Shown here one piece after another: positions 1 to 9,595 of a stretch of DNA of 64,000 nt. The position numbers were made by a program, and so were the translations under genes. Each line of letters starts with the position of its first letter. Within the stretch, counting starts at the first letter, position 1. This stretch comes from Methanospirillum lacunae (GTDB lineage: Archaea > Halobacteriota > Methanomicrobia > Methanomicrobiales > Methanospirillaceae): assembly GCF_003173355.1 (NCBI RefSeq), contig NZ_QGMY01000007.1, positions 1-64,000 on the forward strand, in the 5' to 3' direction. The notes beneath the pieces were generated by a model. It saw nothing but the letters and a program-made list of their open reading frames with translations, did not search any database and was not told where the DNA came from.

Positions 1-62
1 CCCGTTGCAACATCGCTGTTCACAGTTCGGGCTCCCATCAAACGGCCTCTTATGTTGAACAT
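1..62 (-). CDS. 5' end of an unidentified minus-strand gene (partial)
   Basis: An open minus-strand frame runs off the left edge from an ATG at 62, beginning MFNIRGRLMGARTV; a second in-frame ATG lies at 38. An AT-rich TATA-like stretch lies just upstream at about 69-79. That is very close to the ATG at 62 and at more usual spacing for a nearly leaderless start at 38. Only about 20 residues are visible, so no family can be named. The gene is called mainly because of the open frame and promoter-like spacing, and it may not be real. Confidence 0.3.
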   Translation of the reverse strand, partial: MFNIRGRLMGARTVNSDVAT

Positions 63-374
63 TCAAGGCTATATACCTTTCCAGGTACCTACCCTCGCTG
101 TTCAACAAAACAACCGCGTTACACGCTCGTGGTGAGCGTGGGATACAATAGTAGATCACGGACGCATATAATAGTTTCTCATGCGCACTGCGTATTTTTA
201 CAAAACGGGGGATGATTGAATGATATTCAAATTTCAGGATAGATCCAAAAAAATCCACTATTGCAGGATATTTTTACTTTTACAATAATTTACGAAGAAA
301 TATTGGAGGGATTATATCATCAAAACAAACGATGAGCGCAGGTTAGCATCTGACTCATCACAATTCACGACAGA
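63..374. other. Intergenic stretch left of scpA
   Basis: No open frame of protein-like composition was found on either strand. The stretch holds the TATA-like sequence near 69-79 and a perfect 7-bp hairpin at 122-140 (listed separately). The remainder, about 200-374, is AT-rich and featureless to the eye. Confidence 0.5.
104..140 (-). terminator. Hairpin plus T-rich tract after the smc-scpA operon
   Basis: CACGCTC and GAGCGTG form a perfect 7-bp stem around a 5-nt loop at 122-140. On the minus strand the stem is followed by a T-rich stretch (about 118-104). The position, downstream of scpA, fits a terminator for the leftward operon. Archaeal termination depends mostly on T tracts, so the role of the hairpin is an inference. 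Confidence 0.35.
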
Positions 375-1079
375 TCACGCCGCAGGATCGCCCGCATGTT
401 TCTCGATATACAACTCGCCAAACATCTGCTCCTGGCGCAGACCTACCTTACCATCATGCATCAAAAACAGAAGCGGAATATACACTTGGGAAATAGGCCA
501 CCCAAGTCTGGCTGCAACATCCCGGAGAGTGACCGTATCCTGACGTTCAATACAACCAAAGCATTCCAAAAGAACATCGTCAGTGCTTTCATGGTATCCT
601 TCTTCATGAGCAATGGAGACGATATCCTCCGCATACCATCCGTCGTCACGAACCCATGAATCACGCTGGCGCCGACGATCCTCCTTCTCGGCATTTCGAA
701 GCAATGCAATAAGATCATACAGAGTGATCGGCTGTTTGCGCATACTCTTCCGGTCAAGCCGTCTGACAATTTCGTGCTCCAGTAAAAGTATCGGGTTTCC
801 CGGAACTCTCGAAGACCCATAGTCTCCATCCCCTTCATCGATCTCACCATCATCTTCAGGAATTGGATCTTCCTCCTCAACGGCGAGATAGTCAGATTTG
901 ATCCGAAGGAGAGTTGCTGCATAGAAAAGGGTGCGACCAGAAACACGGAGGTCAAGCGTCCGCTGCTTTTCCATCTCGGTAAAAAACCGGTCAGTAACCT
1001 CGATAATGTTTACATTCCATGGATCGATTTCTCCCCGTTCTGCCATCTGAACAAGGATTTCAACAGGATCTTCAATCAT
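375..1079 (-). CDS. scpA: Segregation and condensation protein A (ScpA, kleisin)
   Basis: ScpA is the kleisin that bridges the two heads of the Smc dimer in prokaryotic condensin and helps compact and segregate the chromosome. The 234-residue protein has the hallmark N-terminus (residues 1-65: MIEDPVEILVQM, then WNVNIIEVTDRF and an LRIKSDYL helix), an acidic linker near residues 68-90 and a C-terminal winged-helix-like segment. The ATG at 1079 overlaps the smc stop by 8 bp, so the two are probably translationally coupled. No scpB is seen in the available DNA to the left. The assignment rests on motif and on the smc neighbour. Confidence 0.93.
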   Translation of the reverse strand: MIEDPVEILVQMAERGEIDPWNVNIIEVTDRFFTEMEKQRTLDLRVSGRTLFYAATLLRIKSDYLAVEEEDPIPEDDGEIDEGDGDYGSSRVPGNPILLLEHEIVRRLDRKSMRKQPITLYDLIALLRNAEKEDRRRQRDSWVRDDGWYAEDIVSIAHEEGYHESTDDVLLECFGCIERQDTVTLRDVAARLGWPISQVYIPLLFLMHDGKVGLRQEQMFGELYIEKHAGDPAA

Positions 1080-4000
1080 GTATTGAAACTCCGGTTACCA
1101 GAGTTGATTTATCCGGTCGAATCGTCACACCAATGATTCGATCTGCTGAATCTATCATCGGCTTCCGGAGTGATATATTGATAAACTGAGAATTTTCTGA
1201 TAATTCTTTTATAAGATCCGCTATCCGCTCTACATTAGCCCCGTCAAGATTCATATCCACTTCATCAAAGGCGTAGAATGGGGCAGGAATGTACTTCTGT
1301 ATAGAGAAGATAAACGCAAGTGTTGTGAGAGATTTCTCTCCACCAGATAGAGCAGCCAGATGATGGACTTTCTTATCTCGTGGCTGAACTGCAAATGAAA
1401 GCCCTCCGACAAAGGGATCCTCTTCATTCTCCAGTTTCAGCTCACCACTACCAACCGTAAGCCTGGCAAATATTTCCCTGAAGTTTCGGGCTATCTCTGA
1501 GAACGCCTGATTAAAAGCCTCTAATTTTTTCTGTGAAAAGAGTTCAATCCTGGCTGAAATTTCTTCGAGTTCCTTTCCAAGTACTTCAAGTCGTTCCTTC
1601 CGCTCAGTGGCAATGGCATTGACCTGCTCATACTCCTCAATTGCCCGCATATTCACATCGCCGATTCTGTCAAGTTCAAGAGCAACGGTGCCCATCTCTT
1701 CCTCGATAGCCTCAAGAGCCATTTCAGTAGTGACGCCGGCTGCCTCTTCAGTCAGGGAAGCAATCTCTTCAGATAACTCCTTACCTTTTTGCTCAAGACT
1801 CTCAATCTTTACAGCAATGCGTTCACGCTTCCCGGTAAGTTCTCTGATCTTGCTTTCAAAGTCATCCACCTGACTGACAAGGGCATTTCGTTTTACCTGG
1901 AGATCCTCAATATCGCGTGAAAACCGGGAGAGAATCATTTCAGTCTCTTTTATCTCCTGCTCCTTTCCGGTTATTGATGCATGAGATTCGAGCATACCTG
2001 CATCATACCGCTGACTCTGCTCCCTGATCTGATCCATCTGCTGTTTCTGTTCTGCAATGGTCCGTTCAATATATCCACGCTCACGCTGGGCTTCTGCAAT
2101 ATCATTCTCTTTGTTGCGCAGACGGCGTTCAACCTCCTCAACCTGACGGGACGCCTGATCCATCTGCTCAAACAGAGCAGGAACGCCTGTTCCTTCAAGA
2201 CGGGAAGTAATTCCATCAATTTCTCCCTGCATTGAAGATATTTCCTGACTGATACTACGAATCTTCCCCTCAAGTACAGCAAGATCTTCAGGTCCTCCAG
2301 GTGCTGCTGCGATGGCTGCTGCAATCTGATCCTCAAGACTCTTGATCTCCTCCTCCATTGATGTCCGGGATCTGATTGCAACTTCAACTCCGGCACGGGA
2401 TCTGGCGACGAGCCCTTCCAGGTCCATTCTCCTCTTCTGAACTTCATCCCGTTCAGCAGATGCTACGGTAAGAGCATCATCAAGAGCGGCCTCTTCATCG
2501 CTCATCTTTGCAAGATCACCATACAGACGGCGGAGTTCATCTTCAAAAGAACTACCAAACCCTCCGGCTTCTTTTCGGATGCTGCCACCAGTCATGCTCC
2601 CGCTTTTTTCAAGCAGAGAACCATCCAGGGTAACCATCCTGAATGAGCCAATCCGTTTCCTGGCATGTTCAAGAGAGTCGACCACAACAGTTCCGGCAAA
2701 AACAACTCTGAAAGCCGGGTCAAACCTGGGATCATAATCGAGAAGATCTGTTGCAAACCCGATGATTTCAGATCCATGAGGAGGTTCAGGAAGCGGCTTT
2801 GGCCTGAGCTTGTTGAGGGGAAGAAAAGTCACCCTACCCAGATTATTATCTTTCAGAAACTGGATGGCATCAGATGCGATCTGATCGTTTTCAACTACCA
2901 CAAAGTGGAGCCTCGCACCTGCTGCTGTATTAAGAGCGGTTGCATACTCGGGCTTACACCGGGCAAGACTGGCTATGGTTCCATACACCCCGTCCATTGC
3001 CAGGACGGCTTCTATCGCTTTTCCGTATCGTCCCTGTGCCTGTTGCTGAGCTTCCTTGCGGTTTATCTCGATCTTTAGATCCCGGATCTCTTTCCTTAAC
3101 CGCTCCTGTTCATCGCGTTTCGAGTAGAGATTTGTATCAAGGAGTCCAACCCGCCGGTCATACTCAAGCTTTTCAGTCTCCAGTGCCTCGAGGTTCTTTG
3201 ATGCTTCCTCTTCGGTCACCTTTCCTGATGCAAGATCACGCTGCAGAAGAGCTACTCTGGACCGGAGGCGATCTTCCTCAGCACTTCTCATCCGGGAACG
3301 CTCAATCATAATATCCTGTTCACGAAGAAGGTCACTGCGTTGATCCTTCTTTGTGATCATATTTTTCCTGAGAACCTGGAGTGCCTGCTCATCCTGCTCG
3401 TGTTCAGCAGTCTGCTTCTGTATCTCTTTTTCAATGCGACCTGACTCACTCTTTGCAGATGCAAGAGTCATGGCAAGGTTGGTCCGATCAATCGTAAGGT
3501 CACGAATCTCGTTATTCTTCAGAGTGAGACGTTCGTCCTGCCTTTTCGTCTCACCATAGATCGAGCCGAGACGCTTGTCATTCTCATCTTTTTCTCTCTG
3601 TTGGCGCTCGATATCACGTTTAAATCCCTCAATTGCAGCCTTTGCCTCTGCAATTCGGGAGATGAGGGTCATGTATTCACTGCCGGTCTTCGCACTGATC
3701 TCATGATCCACTCCGGCGATTTCATTCTTTACAAAATCCCGTTCATGCGTAGTCCATGAGATATCAGCGTCAGTCTGGGCGAGTGCTTTCTCTTCCTCCC
3801 TGGTGCTGTCCTGTAGTGTTTCAAGTTCTTTCTGTTTTGCAGCCAGCCTAGCAGCAGAACGGCAACTGGTCAAGTATTTAAGGCGATCATGGAGGGAGCG
3901 ATATTTAAGAGCCTGGACTCGCTGCTTTTCGAGGTGAGACAAACGTAATGTTAATTCTTCCAGGTGGGCATTCTGCTCCTGGATATTATTTCTGACACGG

Positions 4001-4512
4001 TCAAGCTCCACAAACGCAAGGGCTTTTTTCTGGTCAAACTCTGCTACCCCTGCTATCTCATCGATGATCTTTCTTCGTTCCAGATCACTCATCTCAATGA
4101 TCCGGTTGATATCTCCCTGCATGACGACGTTATACCCATGTGGGACAATTCCCCGCTGGGCAAGAAATTCTAGAAGGTCTCCCTGCCTGCAGGGACGGCC
4201 GTTCAGGTACAGATAATTATAGTAGGTACTGTCAGTCCGTTTTATTCGCCTCTTAATGACGGTCCCATCAGAAAAGGTCAATTCAACTTCTGCAGTGTTT
4301 TTTCCTGAATTCAGGTTGATCAGATCAGTCAGCCGCTCTGCTCGGAGAGAACGCGATGAGGAAAGAGCAAGGACAAAAAGGATACTATCAATGATATTGC
4401 TTTTACCCGAACCATTGGGCCCGGATATTACGGTAAAACCTGGAAATAAAGGGATTTTGGTCTTTCTGCCGAACGACTTAAAATTATCAGTCTCTAAATG
4501 AGTGATATGCAA
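1072..4512 (-). CDS. smc: Chromosome segregation ATPase Smc
   Basis: This 1146-residue protein is the core ATPase of prokaryotic condensin. Walker A (GPNGSGKSN) is at residues 31-39 and the ABC signature LSGGEK is at 1055-1060. Walker B with DEVD follows at about 1079-1086. Two long coiled coils (about 165-500 and 665-1000) flank the hinge domain at roughly 505-660. Full length is normal for the family. The start is a TTG at 4512, supported by the family N-terminus MHITHLETDNFKSFG beginning exactly there; a nearby upstream GTG is out of frame. It follows the small coiled-coil gene by 21 bp and overlaps scpA, so it lies in a three-gene operon. Confidence 0.97.
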   Translation of the reverse strand: MHITHLETDNFKSFGRKTKIPLFPGFTVISGPNGSGKSNIIDSILFVLALSSSRSLRAERLTDLINLNSGKNTAEVELTFSDGTVIKRRIKRTDSTYYNYLYLNGRPCRQGDLLEFLAQRGIVPHGYNVVMQGDINRIIEMSDLERRKIIDEIAGVAEFDQKKALAFVELDRVRNNIQEQNAHLEELTLRLSHLEKQRVQALKYRSLHDRLKYLTSCRSAARLAAKQKELETLQDSTREEEKALAQTDADISWTTHERDFVKNEIAGVDHEISAKTGSEYMTLISRIAEAKAAIEGFKRDIERQQREKDENDKRLGSIYGETKRQDERLTLKNNEIRDLTIDRTNLAMTLASAKSESGRIEKEIQKQTAEHEQDEQALQVLRKNMITKKDQRSDLLREQDIMIERSRMRSAEEDRLRSRVALLQRDLASGKVTEEEASKNLEALETEKLEYDRRVGLLDTNLYSKRDEQERLRKEIRDLKIEINRKEAQQQAQGRYGKAIEAVLAMDGVYGTIASLARCKPEYATALNTAAGARLHFVVVENDQIASDAIQFLKDNNLGRVTFLPLNKLRPKPLPEPPHGSEIIGFATDLLDYDPRFDPAFRVVFAGTVVVDSLEHARKRIGSFRMVTLDGSLLEKSGSMTGGSIRKEAGGFGSSFEDELRRLYGDLAKMSDEEAALDDALTVASAERDEVQKRRMDLEGLVARSRAGVEVAIRSRTSMEEEIKSLEDQIAAAIAAAPGGPEDLAVLEGKIRSISQEISSMQGEIDGITSRLEGTGVPALFEQMDQASRQVEEVERRLRNKENDIAEAQRERGYIERTIAEQKQQMDQIREQSQRYDAGMLESHASITGKEQEIKETEMILSRFSRDIEDLQVKRNALVSQVDDFESKIRELTGKRERIAVKIESLEQKGKELSEEIASLTEEAAGVTTEMALEAIEEEMGTVALELDRIGDVNMRAIEEYEQVNAIATERKERLEVLGKELEEISARIELFSQKKLEAFNQAFSEIARNFREIFARLTVGSGELKLENEEDPFVGGLSFAVQPRDKKVHHLAALSGGEKSLTTLAFIFSIQKYIPAPFYAFDEVDMNLDGANVERIADLIKELSENSQFINISLRKPMIDSADRIIGVTIRPDKSTLVTGVSIHD

Positions 4513-4533
4513 GCCCGGGCACCAGGTTAACGA

Positions 4534-4980
4534 TTATTTCTTCTCTGTCGGATCTACATCTTCGGCAATGATGAGATCACTTCGGTTCCGATCTCCCCCA
4601 TCCTTTCCCTTGAGTCGGGCGTCACGAGCCGAAGCTATTATGATATCTTCACCAGTATCGCGAACGGGTGCCAGAGTCCCATCCGGCTGCATCTTTAGGG
4701 TGACCTTTTCACGGGGAGGCTGCGAAGGAACGGCAGATGCCACAGAATCGGCACTATCTTCTTCAGACCTGGGTGCTTTATTACGGGAAGGGGCTGGTGG
4801 CGTTACCGCCTGAATGACCGGAGCAGGACGCTGATCCTTCTTGATCTTCATGACAACCGCCTTCATATCGAGCATCTCATCAGTCAGACCCTTTAATAGT
4901 GCCTCTAATTCTGACACCCGTCGTTCTAACCGTTCAGTTCTGTCTTCCGGGGAAGAGTTCGTATACCCATCATCACTCAT
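4534..4980 (-). CDS. Small coiled-coil protein upstream of smc, unknown function
   Basis: A 148-residue soluble protein. Residues 14-50 form a predicted coiled coil with heptad-like leucines and many charges (TERLERRVSELEALLKG). A low-complexity Pro/Ser/Ala linker covers about 52-92. The basic/acidic C-terminus (about 93-148) is rich in D and K. There are no catalytic motifs, signal peptide or membrane segments. A strong Shine-Dalgarno GGAGGT lies about 10 nt before the ATG. It is the first gene of the smc-scpA operon, 21 bp from smc. That position suggests a chromosome-organisation or regulatory accessory, but this is inference from context only. Confidence 0.75.
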   Translation of the reverse strand: MSDDGYTNSSPEDRTERLERRVSELEALLKGLTDEMLDMKAVVMKIKKDQRPAPVIQAVTPPAPSRNKAPRSEEDSADSVASAVPSQPPREKVTLKMQPDGTLAPVRDTGEDIIIASARDARLKGKDGGDRNRSDLIIAEDVDPTEKK

Positions 4981-5206
4981 ATCTTCCTACCTCCATCGTT
5001 CTTTTGACCAAATCCCAGATTATGTACCAATATTCGCATAATACATATATATTAGCATGCACAACAAGCGAAATTTTGAACGCATATTTACCGTATCTTA
5101 CATCTTTCAGGACTCCAGATTCAGAAGAAGAACAAACGGGATGAGACAATAAACAAGATACAGGTCAACACCTCGAAACCATATTACCCTCTCAGAGAGT
5201 ATTTGT

Positions 5207-6457
5207 ATGCACATGGCCTATCTGGAAAAGATCGATCCAGAAATTGCAGAGATCATCGAAAAAGAAAAATCCCGTCAGATTAACGGACTTGAACTCATAG
5301 CTTCAGAAAACCTGGTCAGTCAGGCTGTTCTTGAAGCCATGGGATCGATCCTGACCAATAAATATGCAGAGGGATATCCCGGAAAACGATATTACGGTGG
5401 TTGCGAATTTCATGACATGGCAGAGAACCTTGCACGGGATCGCGTCTGTTCCCTCTTTGGAGCAGAACACGCTAACGTGCAGCCCCACTCTGGTTCCCAG
5501 GCCAATATGGCAGTGTACTTTAGTGCAATCAAACCAGGAGACAAAATTCTTTCAATGAACCTCTCCCAGGGTGGCCATCTCTCACATGGATCTCCAGTGA
5601 ATTTTTCAGGTATTATCTATGAAGCCCATCAGTACGGTGTTGACTTAAAGACCGAGAGGATGGACTACGGTGCCATCGCAGAGATGGCAAAAAAGATCAA
5701 GCCGAAAATGATCGTTTGTGGAGCCAGCGCCTACCCACGGGAGATCGATTTCAAGGCATTTGCCGAGATTGCAAATGATGTTGATGCATACTGTGTTGCA
5801 GATATCGCACACATTGCCGGACTCTGTGCAGCAGGCATTCACCCAAGTCCGGTAGGAAAGACAACATTCACCACTTCTACAACTCATAAAACCCTTCGCG
5901 GTCCACGTGGAGGATTTGTGCTCTGTGACAAGGAATGGGCACAGCCTCTTGATAAGGCAGTGTTTCCGGGAATGCAGGGCGGTCCTCTGATGCACATTAT
6001 TGCAGCAAAGGCTGTCTGTTTCAAAGAGGCATCTACCAAAGAGTTCAAGAAATATGCTGAACAGGTGGTTAAAAACTCACAGATTCTCGGAGAAACCCTG
6101 AAAGGACACGGAGTGAGACTAGTATCAGGGGGCACCGACAATCACCTCTGTCTGCTCGACCTCACCAACTTTGGCCTCACCGGGCTCGAAGCTGAGAAAG
6201 CACTCGGCTGTGCAGGCATAACTGTCAACAAGAATACCATTCCAAATGAGACCAAGAGTCCATTCGTCACCAGCGGTCTGCGGATTGGAACTCCTGCAGT
6301 TACCAGCAGGGGAATGAAGGAAGAGGATATGCGACAGATTGGAGACTGGATTGCTGCAGTCATTAAGGATATCAAGAATGAAGCACTCCAGGCAAAGATC
6401 GAACAAGAAGTTAAGGAAATGGCCAGTAAATTCCCACTATATCCGGACCTTGTATGA
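5207..6457 (+). CDS. glyA: Serine hydroxymethyltransferase
   Basis: PLP-dependent fold-type I enzyme interconverting serine and glycine while passing the one-carbon unit to a tetrahydropterin (H4MPT/H4SPT or H4F in methanogens). The 416-residue length is typical. The PLP lysine is K228, in the segment [15 protein letters not shown]. The N-terminal GLELIASEN and [15 protein letters not shown] segments bind cofactor and pterin. The ATG at 5207 is followed by another in-frame ATG at 5213; neither has a clear SD. First gene of glyA-folD-folP-cofE; its stop overlaps the folD start (ATGA). The folD neighbour suggests a shared one-carbon role. Confidence 0.97.
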   Translation: MHMAYLEKIDPEIAEIIEKEKSRQINGLELIASENLVSQAVLEAMGSILTNKYAEGYPGKRYYGGCEFHDMAENLARDRVCSLFGAEHANVQPHSGSQANMAVYFSAIKPGDKILSMNLSQGGHLSHGSPVNFSGIIYEAHQYGVDLKTERMDYGAIAEMAKKIKPKMIVCGASAYPREIDFKAFAEIANDVDAYCVADIAHIAGLCAAGIHPSPVGKTTFTTSTTHKTLRGPRGGFVLCDKEWAQPLDKAVFPGMQGGPLMHIIAAKAVCFKEASTKEFKKYAEQVVKNSQILGETLKGHGVRLVSGGTDNHLCLLDLTNFGLTGLEAEKALGCAGITVNKNTIPNETKSPFVTSGLRIGTPAVTSRGMKEEDMRQIGDWIAAVIKDIKNEALQAKIEQEVKEMASKFPLYPDLV

Positions 6458-7293
6458 TACTTGACGGAAAAGGACTCGCTGATCGCAGGCTTGAACTCCT
6501 GAAAGAAGATATCCGGAAACGGGGAATCACCCCCACCCTTGCAACAGTTCTTGTGGGAGATGATTCAGCATCAGCCATGTATGTTCGGATGAAACATAGG
6601 GCATGTGACCAGATCGGAATAAAATCAGTAAACGTTAAACTCCCAGGTGATGTAACAACCAGCGATGTCCTGGACCGTCTAAAGGAACTTAATGAAGATC
6701 CTGATATTGATGGTATTCTTGTCCAGCTTCCACTGCCATCCCAAATCGACACGCATCAGGTAATCAATACCGTATCACCTGAAAAAGACGTTGATGGATA
6801 TCATCCCATAAATATGGGAAAACTTGTGGGCGGGCTGCCAGGTCCGAGATCATGCACACCCAAAGGAATCATGACCATCCTGAAAGAATATGGAATACAA
6901 ACGTCAGGTGCCCATGCAGTGGTCATAGGAAGGAGTGTTGATGTCGGAAGACCGATGGCCCTTCTTCTCATGCTTGCCGATGCAACAGTTACCATATGCC
7001 ATAGTAAAACCAGGGATCTTGCCTCAATAACCAAACAGGCAGATATTATCGTCAGTGCGGCAGGAAAAGCAGGCATGGTAACTGCTGACATGGTTAAACC
7101 CGGTGCAACTGTAATTGATGTCGGGACAAACCATGTTAATGGAAAACTGCGAGGGGACGTGGATTTTGAGACAGTCAGTCCAATTGCTGGTGCGATTACG
7201 CCGGTTCCCGGAGGAGTCGGACCGATGACGATCGCTTCATTAATGGAAAATACCTTGGAAGCTGCCCTCTCACGATGCAAACCTGCACAATAA
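6454..7293 (+). CDS. folD: Methylene-tetrahydrofolate dehydrogenase/cyclohydrolase FolD
   Basis: Bifunctional enzyme that oxidises methylene-H4folate with NAD(P)+ and hydrolyses methenyl-H4folate to formyl-H4folate. The 279-residue protein carries the family catalytic Tyr43 and Lys47 (YVRMKHRA), the [10 protein letters not shown] and DVDGYHPIN motifs, PCTPKGI-type motif (SCTPKGI) and the Rossmann segment [13 protein letters not shown] overlap with glyA implies coupling. FolD is folate-type, whereas methanogens mainly use methanopterins. Folate-type enzymes have been reported in Methanosarcina barkeri for biosynthetic one-carbon supply, and a similar role is likely here. Confidence 0.96.
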   Translation: MILDGKGLADRRLELLKEDIRKRGITPTLATVLVGDDSASAMYVRMKHRACDQIGIKSVNVKLPGDVTTSDVLDRLKELNEDPDIDGILVQLPLPSQIDTHQVINTVSPEKDVDGYHPINMGKLVGGLPGPRSCTPKGIMTILKEYGIQTSGAHAVVIGRSVDVGRPMALLLMLADATVTICHSKTRDLASITKQADIIVSAAGKAGMVTADMVKPGATVIDVGTNHVNGKLRGDVDFETVSPIAGAITPVPGGVGPMTIASLMENTLEAALSRCKPAQ

Positions 7294-8087
7294 ACAAGAT
7301 CAAGGTCGGCGGGGGCAGACCTGTGCTCATGGGCATTATTAATATAAGCCCAGAATCTTTTTTTTCCGGTTCATACGTCCCTGATGAGAAGATAAGGATA
7401 AAAGCTGAAGCAATGGTTGAGCAGGGAGCAGACATTATTGATATTGGCGGCCGAAGTACTGCCCCGGGAAGCAGAATTATTTCAATTGCTGAAGAGAAAG
7501 AGCGGCTCATTTCAGCATTAAAAACACTCGATGGATCGGGAATATCTATCAGCGTTGATACCATGTATCCTGACGTTCTGCGATCAGCCCTCAACCATGA
7601 TGTTCATGTTGTAAACGATATTTCAGGACTTGCCAATCCGGAAATTGCTAAGATAATGGGAGAGCATAAGATCCCGGGAATACTTATGGCAACACATCAT
7701 ACCCCCGGTGACTGCCGGAACTTTCAGGAAACAGTACTTGCTCTGGAGACAGTAACCAACCGTGCAAAAGAAGCAGGAATCGGCGAATATGTTCTGGATC
7801 CCGGAGTCGGAAGATGGATACCAGAAAGGAACCCTGATGCTGATTTTGAGCTCTGCAGACGGTTTCATGAATTATCAGTGTTTGAGAGACCCCTCCTGGC
7901 AGCAGTTTCACGCAAATCATTTCTTGGTTCAGTGACAGGAAGAGGACCTGAAAACCGCCTGGCTGCAACCCTGGCAGTAACAACCGGACTCGTTCATTCC
8001 GGAGCCGCAATGATCAGAACTCACGATATCCCGGAGACAAAAGACCTGATAGAAGTATTGTCAGCACTTGGGGAGGAATACAATTGA
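7275..8087 (+). CDS. folP: Dihydropteroate synthase-like protein
   Basis: TIM-barrel pterin-binding protein of 270 residues with DHPS signatures: [11 protein letters not shown] near residue 18, [16 protein letters not shown] near 50-65, ISVDT, VVNDISG and DPGVG. DHPS condenses a dihydropterin pyrophosphate with p-aminobenzoate. In methanogens this family is linked to folate or methanopterin synthesis, and the exact acceptor cannot be read from the sequence. The ATG at 7275 lies inside the end of folD (19-bp overlap) and the stop overlaps the TTG start of cofE, so it is co-translated with both. Confidence 0.9.
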   Translation: MQTCTINKIKVGGGRPVLMGIINISPESFFSGSYVPDEKIRIKAEAMVEQGADIIDIGGRSTAPGSRIISIAEEKERLISALKTLDGSGISISVDTMYPDVLRSALNHDVHVVNDISGLANPEIAKIMGEHKIPGILMATHHTPGDCRNFQETVLALETVTNRAKEAGIGEYVLDPGVGRWIPERNPDADFELCRRFHELSVFERPLLAAVSRKSFLGSVTGRGPENRLAATLAVTTGLVHSGAAMIRTHDIPETKDLIEVLSALGEEYN

Positions 8088-8866
8088 CACCGTCCTGTAG
8101 TCTGTTTGGTATCAAAACCGGGCTTATTCATCAGGGAGAAGAGATCCTCCCTTTACTATTATTAGGATTAAAAAAGCAGGAACTCACTCTGATTGATGGA
8201 GATATTCTGGTGATAGCCGAATCTGCGCTTGCAACCGCAGAGGGCAGACTCGTGGGTCTTACTGGTGTAACTCCTTCAAAAGAGGCGAATGAGCTTGCCA
8301 TACAATACGAACTGGATCCAAGGCTTGCTGAGATCGTGATCAGGGAATCTGATGAAATAATAGGGGGGATCCCCGGATTTCTTCTCTGTACCTCAAACGG
8401 AAACCTTCTGCCTAACGCTGGTGTTGATGGATCAAATGCACCAGAAGGGATGGTCTCCCTCCTTCCTGCAGATCCCAATATGAGTGCCAAAAAAATCAGG
8501 GACGACATTTTCCAGTTAACAGGTGCCTCGGTGGCTGTTCTGGTCATAGACTCAAGGACACACCCGATGCGGTATGGATGCAGCGGAGTGGCAATAGGGT
8601 GCTCTGGGATTCCATCAGTTCTTGATGAACGGGGGAAAAAAGATCTCTTCGGCAGGGAACTCAAGGTCACAAGGAGGGCTATTGCCGATAATATCGCATC
8701 AGCAGCAGAACTTTTAATGGGAGAAGCAGATGAAGGGGTACCGGTAGTATTGGTAAGAGGCCTCGAAATCCCGGTTGGTAATTATGAAGGTGTTGAACAG
8801 ATAGCAGCGGAGGAATGCCTTTTCATGGGGATCATTTCAAAAAATGCCCAAAATAGGTGTCAGTAA
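8084..8866 (+). CDS. cofE: Coenzyme F420-0:L-glutamate ligase CofE
   Basis: GTP-dependent ligase that adds gamma-linked glutamates to F420-0, the last steps in making the deazaflavin hydride carrier of methanogenesis. The 260-residue protein shows the family's N-terminal fold (GDILVIAESALATAEGR), the internal GNLLPNAGVDGSN segment and the conserved C-terminal half (MRYGCSGVAIGCSG, DLFGRELKVT). It starts at a TTG (8084), fixed by an SD GGAGG at 8072-8076 with 7-nt spacing, and overlaps the folP stop by 4 nt. Its place behind folP groups F420 and pterin coenzyme genes. Confidence 0.95.
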   Translation: MTPSCSLFGIKTGLIHQGEEILPLLLLGLKKQELTLIDGDILVIAESALATAEGRLVGLTGVTPSKEANELAIQYELDPRLAEIVIRESDEIIGGIPGFLLCTSNGNLLPNAGVDGSNAPEGMVSLLPADPNMSAKKIRDDIFQLTGASVAVLVIDSRTHPMRYGCSGVAIGCSGIPSVLDERGKKDLFGRELKVTRRAIADNIASAAELLMGEADEGVPVVLVRGLEIPVGNYEGVEQIAAEECLFMGIISKNAQNRCQ

Positions 8867-8897
8867 ACACCAGCAGAATATGGAAAAAGGTTAGCCC

Positions 8898-9098
8898 TTA
8901 CATGAAACTCTTGCGAACTTCATGAAGAAGAATACCAAGAGCGATCAGGATTGCAAGCACTGGCCAGAATGGAAATTTAATATTCCACCATCCACTGTCA
9001 TTACCAAGCCACACAATACCCCAGGCCAGAATCAGGAGTGCCAGTAGAATTGCACCAATGCTATATGATTTTGATTTACACCAATTAATGTCGTCCAT
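8898..9098 (-). CDS. Small two-helix membrane protein (LiaF/DUF5668-like)
   Basis: A 66-residue protein with two hydrophobic helices (about residues 13-31 and 45-58) joined by a short Trp-rich loop (GNDSGWWNIKFPFWP). The W-P pattern between helices recalls the membrane domain of LiaF/DUF5668-type proteins; that likeness is visual only. The ATG at 9098 is preferred over an upstream TTG because GAGG precedes it by 6 nt. It may be co-transcribed with the zinc-ribbon gene upstream. Function unknown. Confidence 0.7.
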   Translation of the reverse strand: MDDINWCKSKSYSIGAILLALLILAWGIVWLGNDSGWWNIKFPFWPVLAILIALGILLHEVRKSFM

Positions 9099-9179
9099 TT
9101 TTATCCTCAACCTTTTTAGATTTATAAGAACCTCTGGAATATCATATACAGGGAGATACCCCTCTGGTATTGGAAGCGA

Positions 9180-9320
9180 TTAGAGACCAAATGGAGCTTC
9201 CCATTTATGCTTACACGCATTGCAACTGCATTTTGCGATCATGCTGCCGCTTTCAGTAGTGACGAGATCGTCAAATTCAGTGTCTTTTGAATTGCATTTC
9301 GGGCAGAGTATTTCACCCAT
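9180..9320 (-). CDS. 46-residue zinc-ribbon protein
   Basis: A short open frame from the ATG at 9320 encodes MGEILCPKCNSKDTEFDD and continues with a second Cys pair (CSCNACKHKW), giving a CxxC...CxxxxC/CxxC zinc-ribbon pattern. The last residues resemble TFIIS/RPB9-like ribbons (HKWEAPFG). Archaeal genomes hold many such mini zinc-finger proteins, often with unknown nucleic-acid or protein partners. It lies 81 bp upstream of the small membrane-protein gene on the same strand. Confidence 0.7.
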   Translation of the reverse strand: MGEILCPKCNSKDTEFDDLVTTESGSMIAKCSCNACKHKWEAPFGL

Positions 9321-9480
9321 AGCTGGATAGCTCCCTAAACCCGGAACCCGGATCTGTTATATTGATGTAGTCCTACCGGTATTTCAATTTCAGCAATCAT
9401 GATACAACGTGTACAGATATCGATAGTATGAAGTCAAAATCAGGTAATAACAGATTTCGTGACATATTAGAGTAGCAGGG

Positions 9481-9488
9481 TATAAATT
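9481..9488 (+). promoter_or_regulatory. TATA box for the secreted protease gene
   Basis: TATAAATT preceded by a G-run and followed by open plus-strand sequence. Transcription would begin near 9508-9510, which leaves about 12 nt before the ATG at 9521 or about 87 nt before the ATG at 9596. Confidence 0.5.
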
Positions 9489-9595
9489 CACAGACAGATG
9501 ATCAAATTATTTACACAAAAATGTCCGGATATGAGAAACTTCTAGGTACTATAAAGTTAATAGAGGATCAGGAATTGAATTCGTGGGATGAGGGT

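Noticed and set aside
461-955. 164-codon minus-strand frame inside scpA
   Set aside because: It is in another frame of the same strand as scpA, which has the ScpA signature; it is a shadow.
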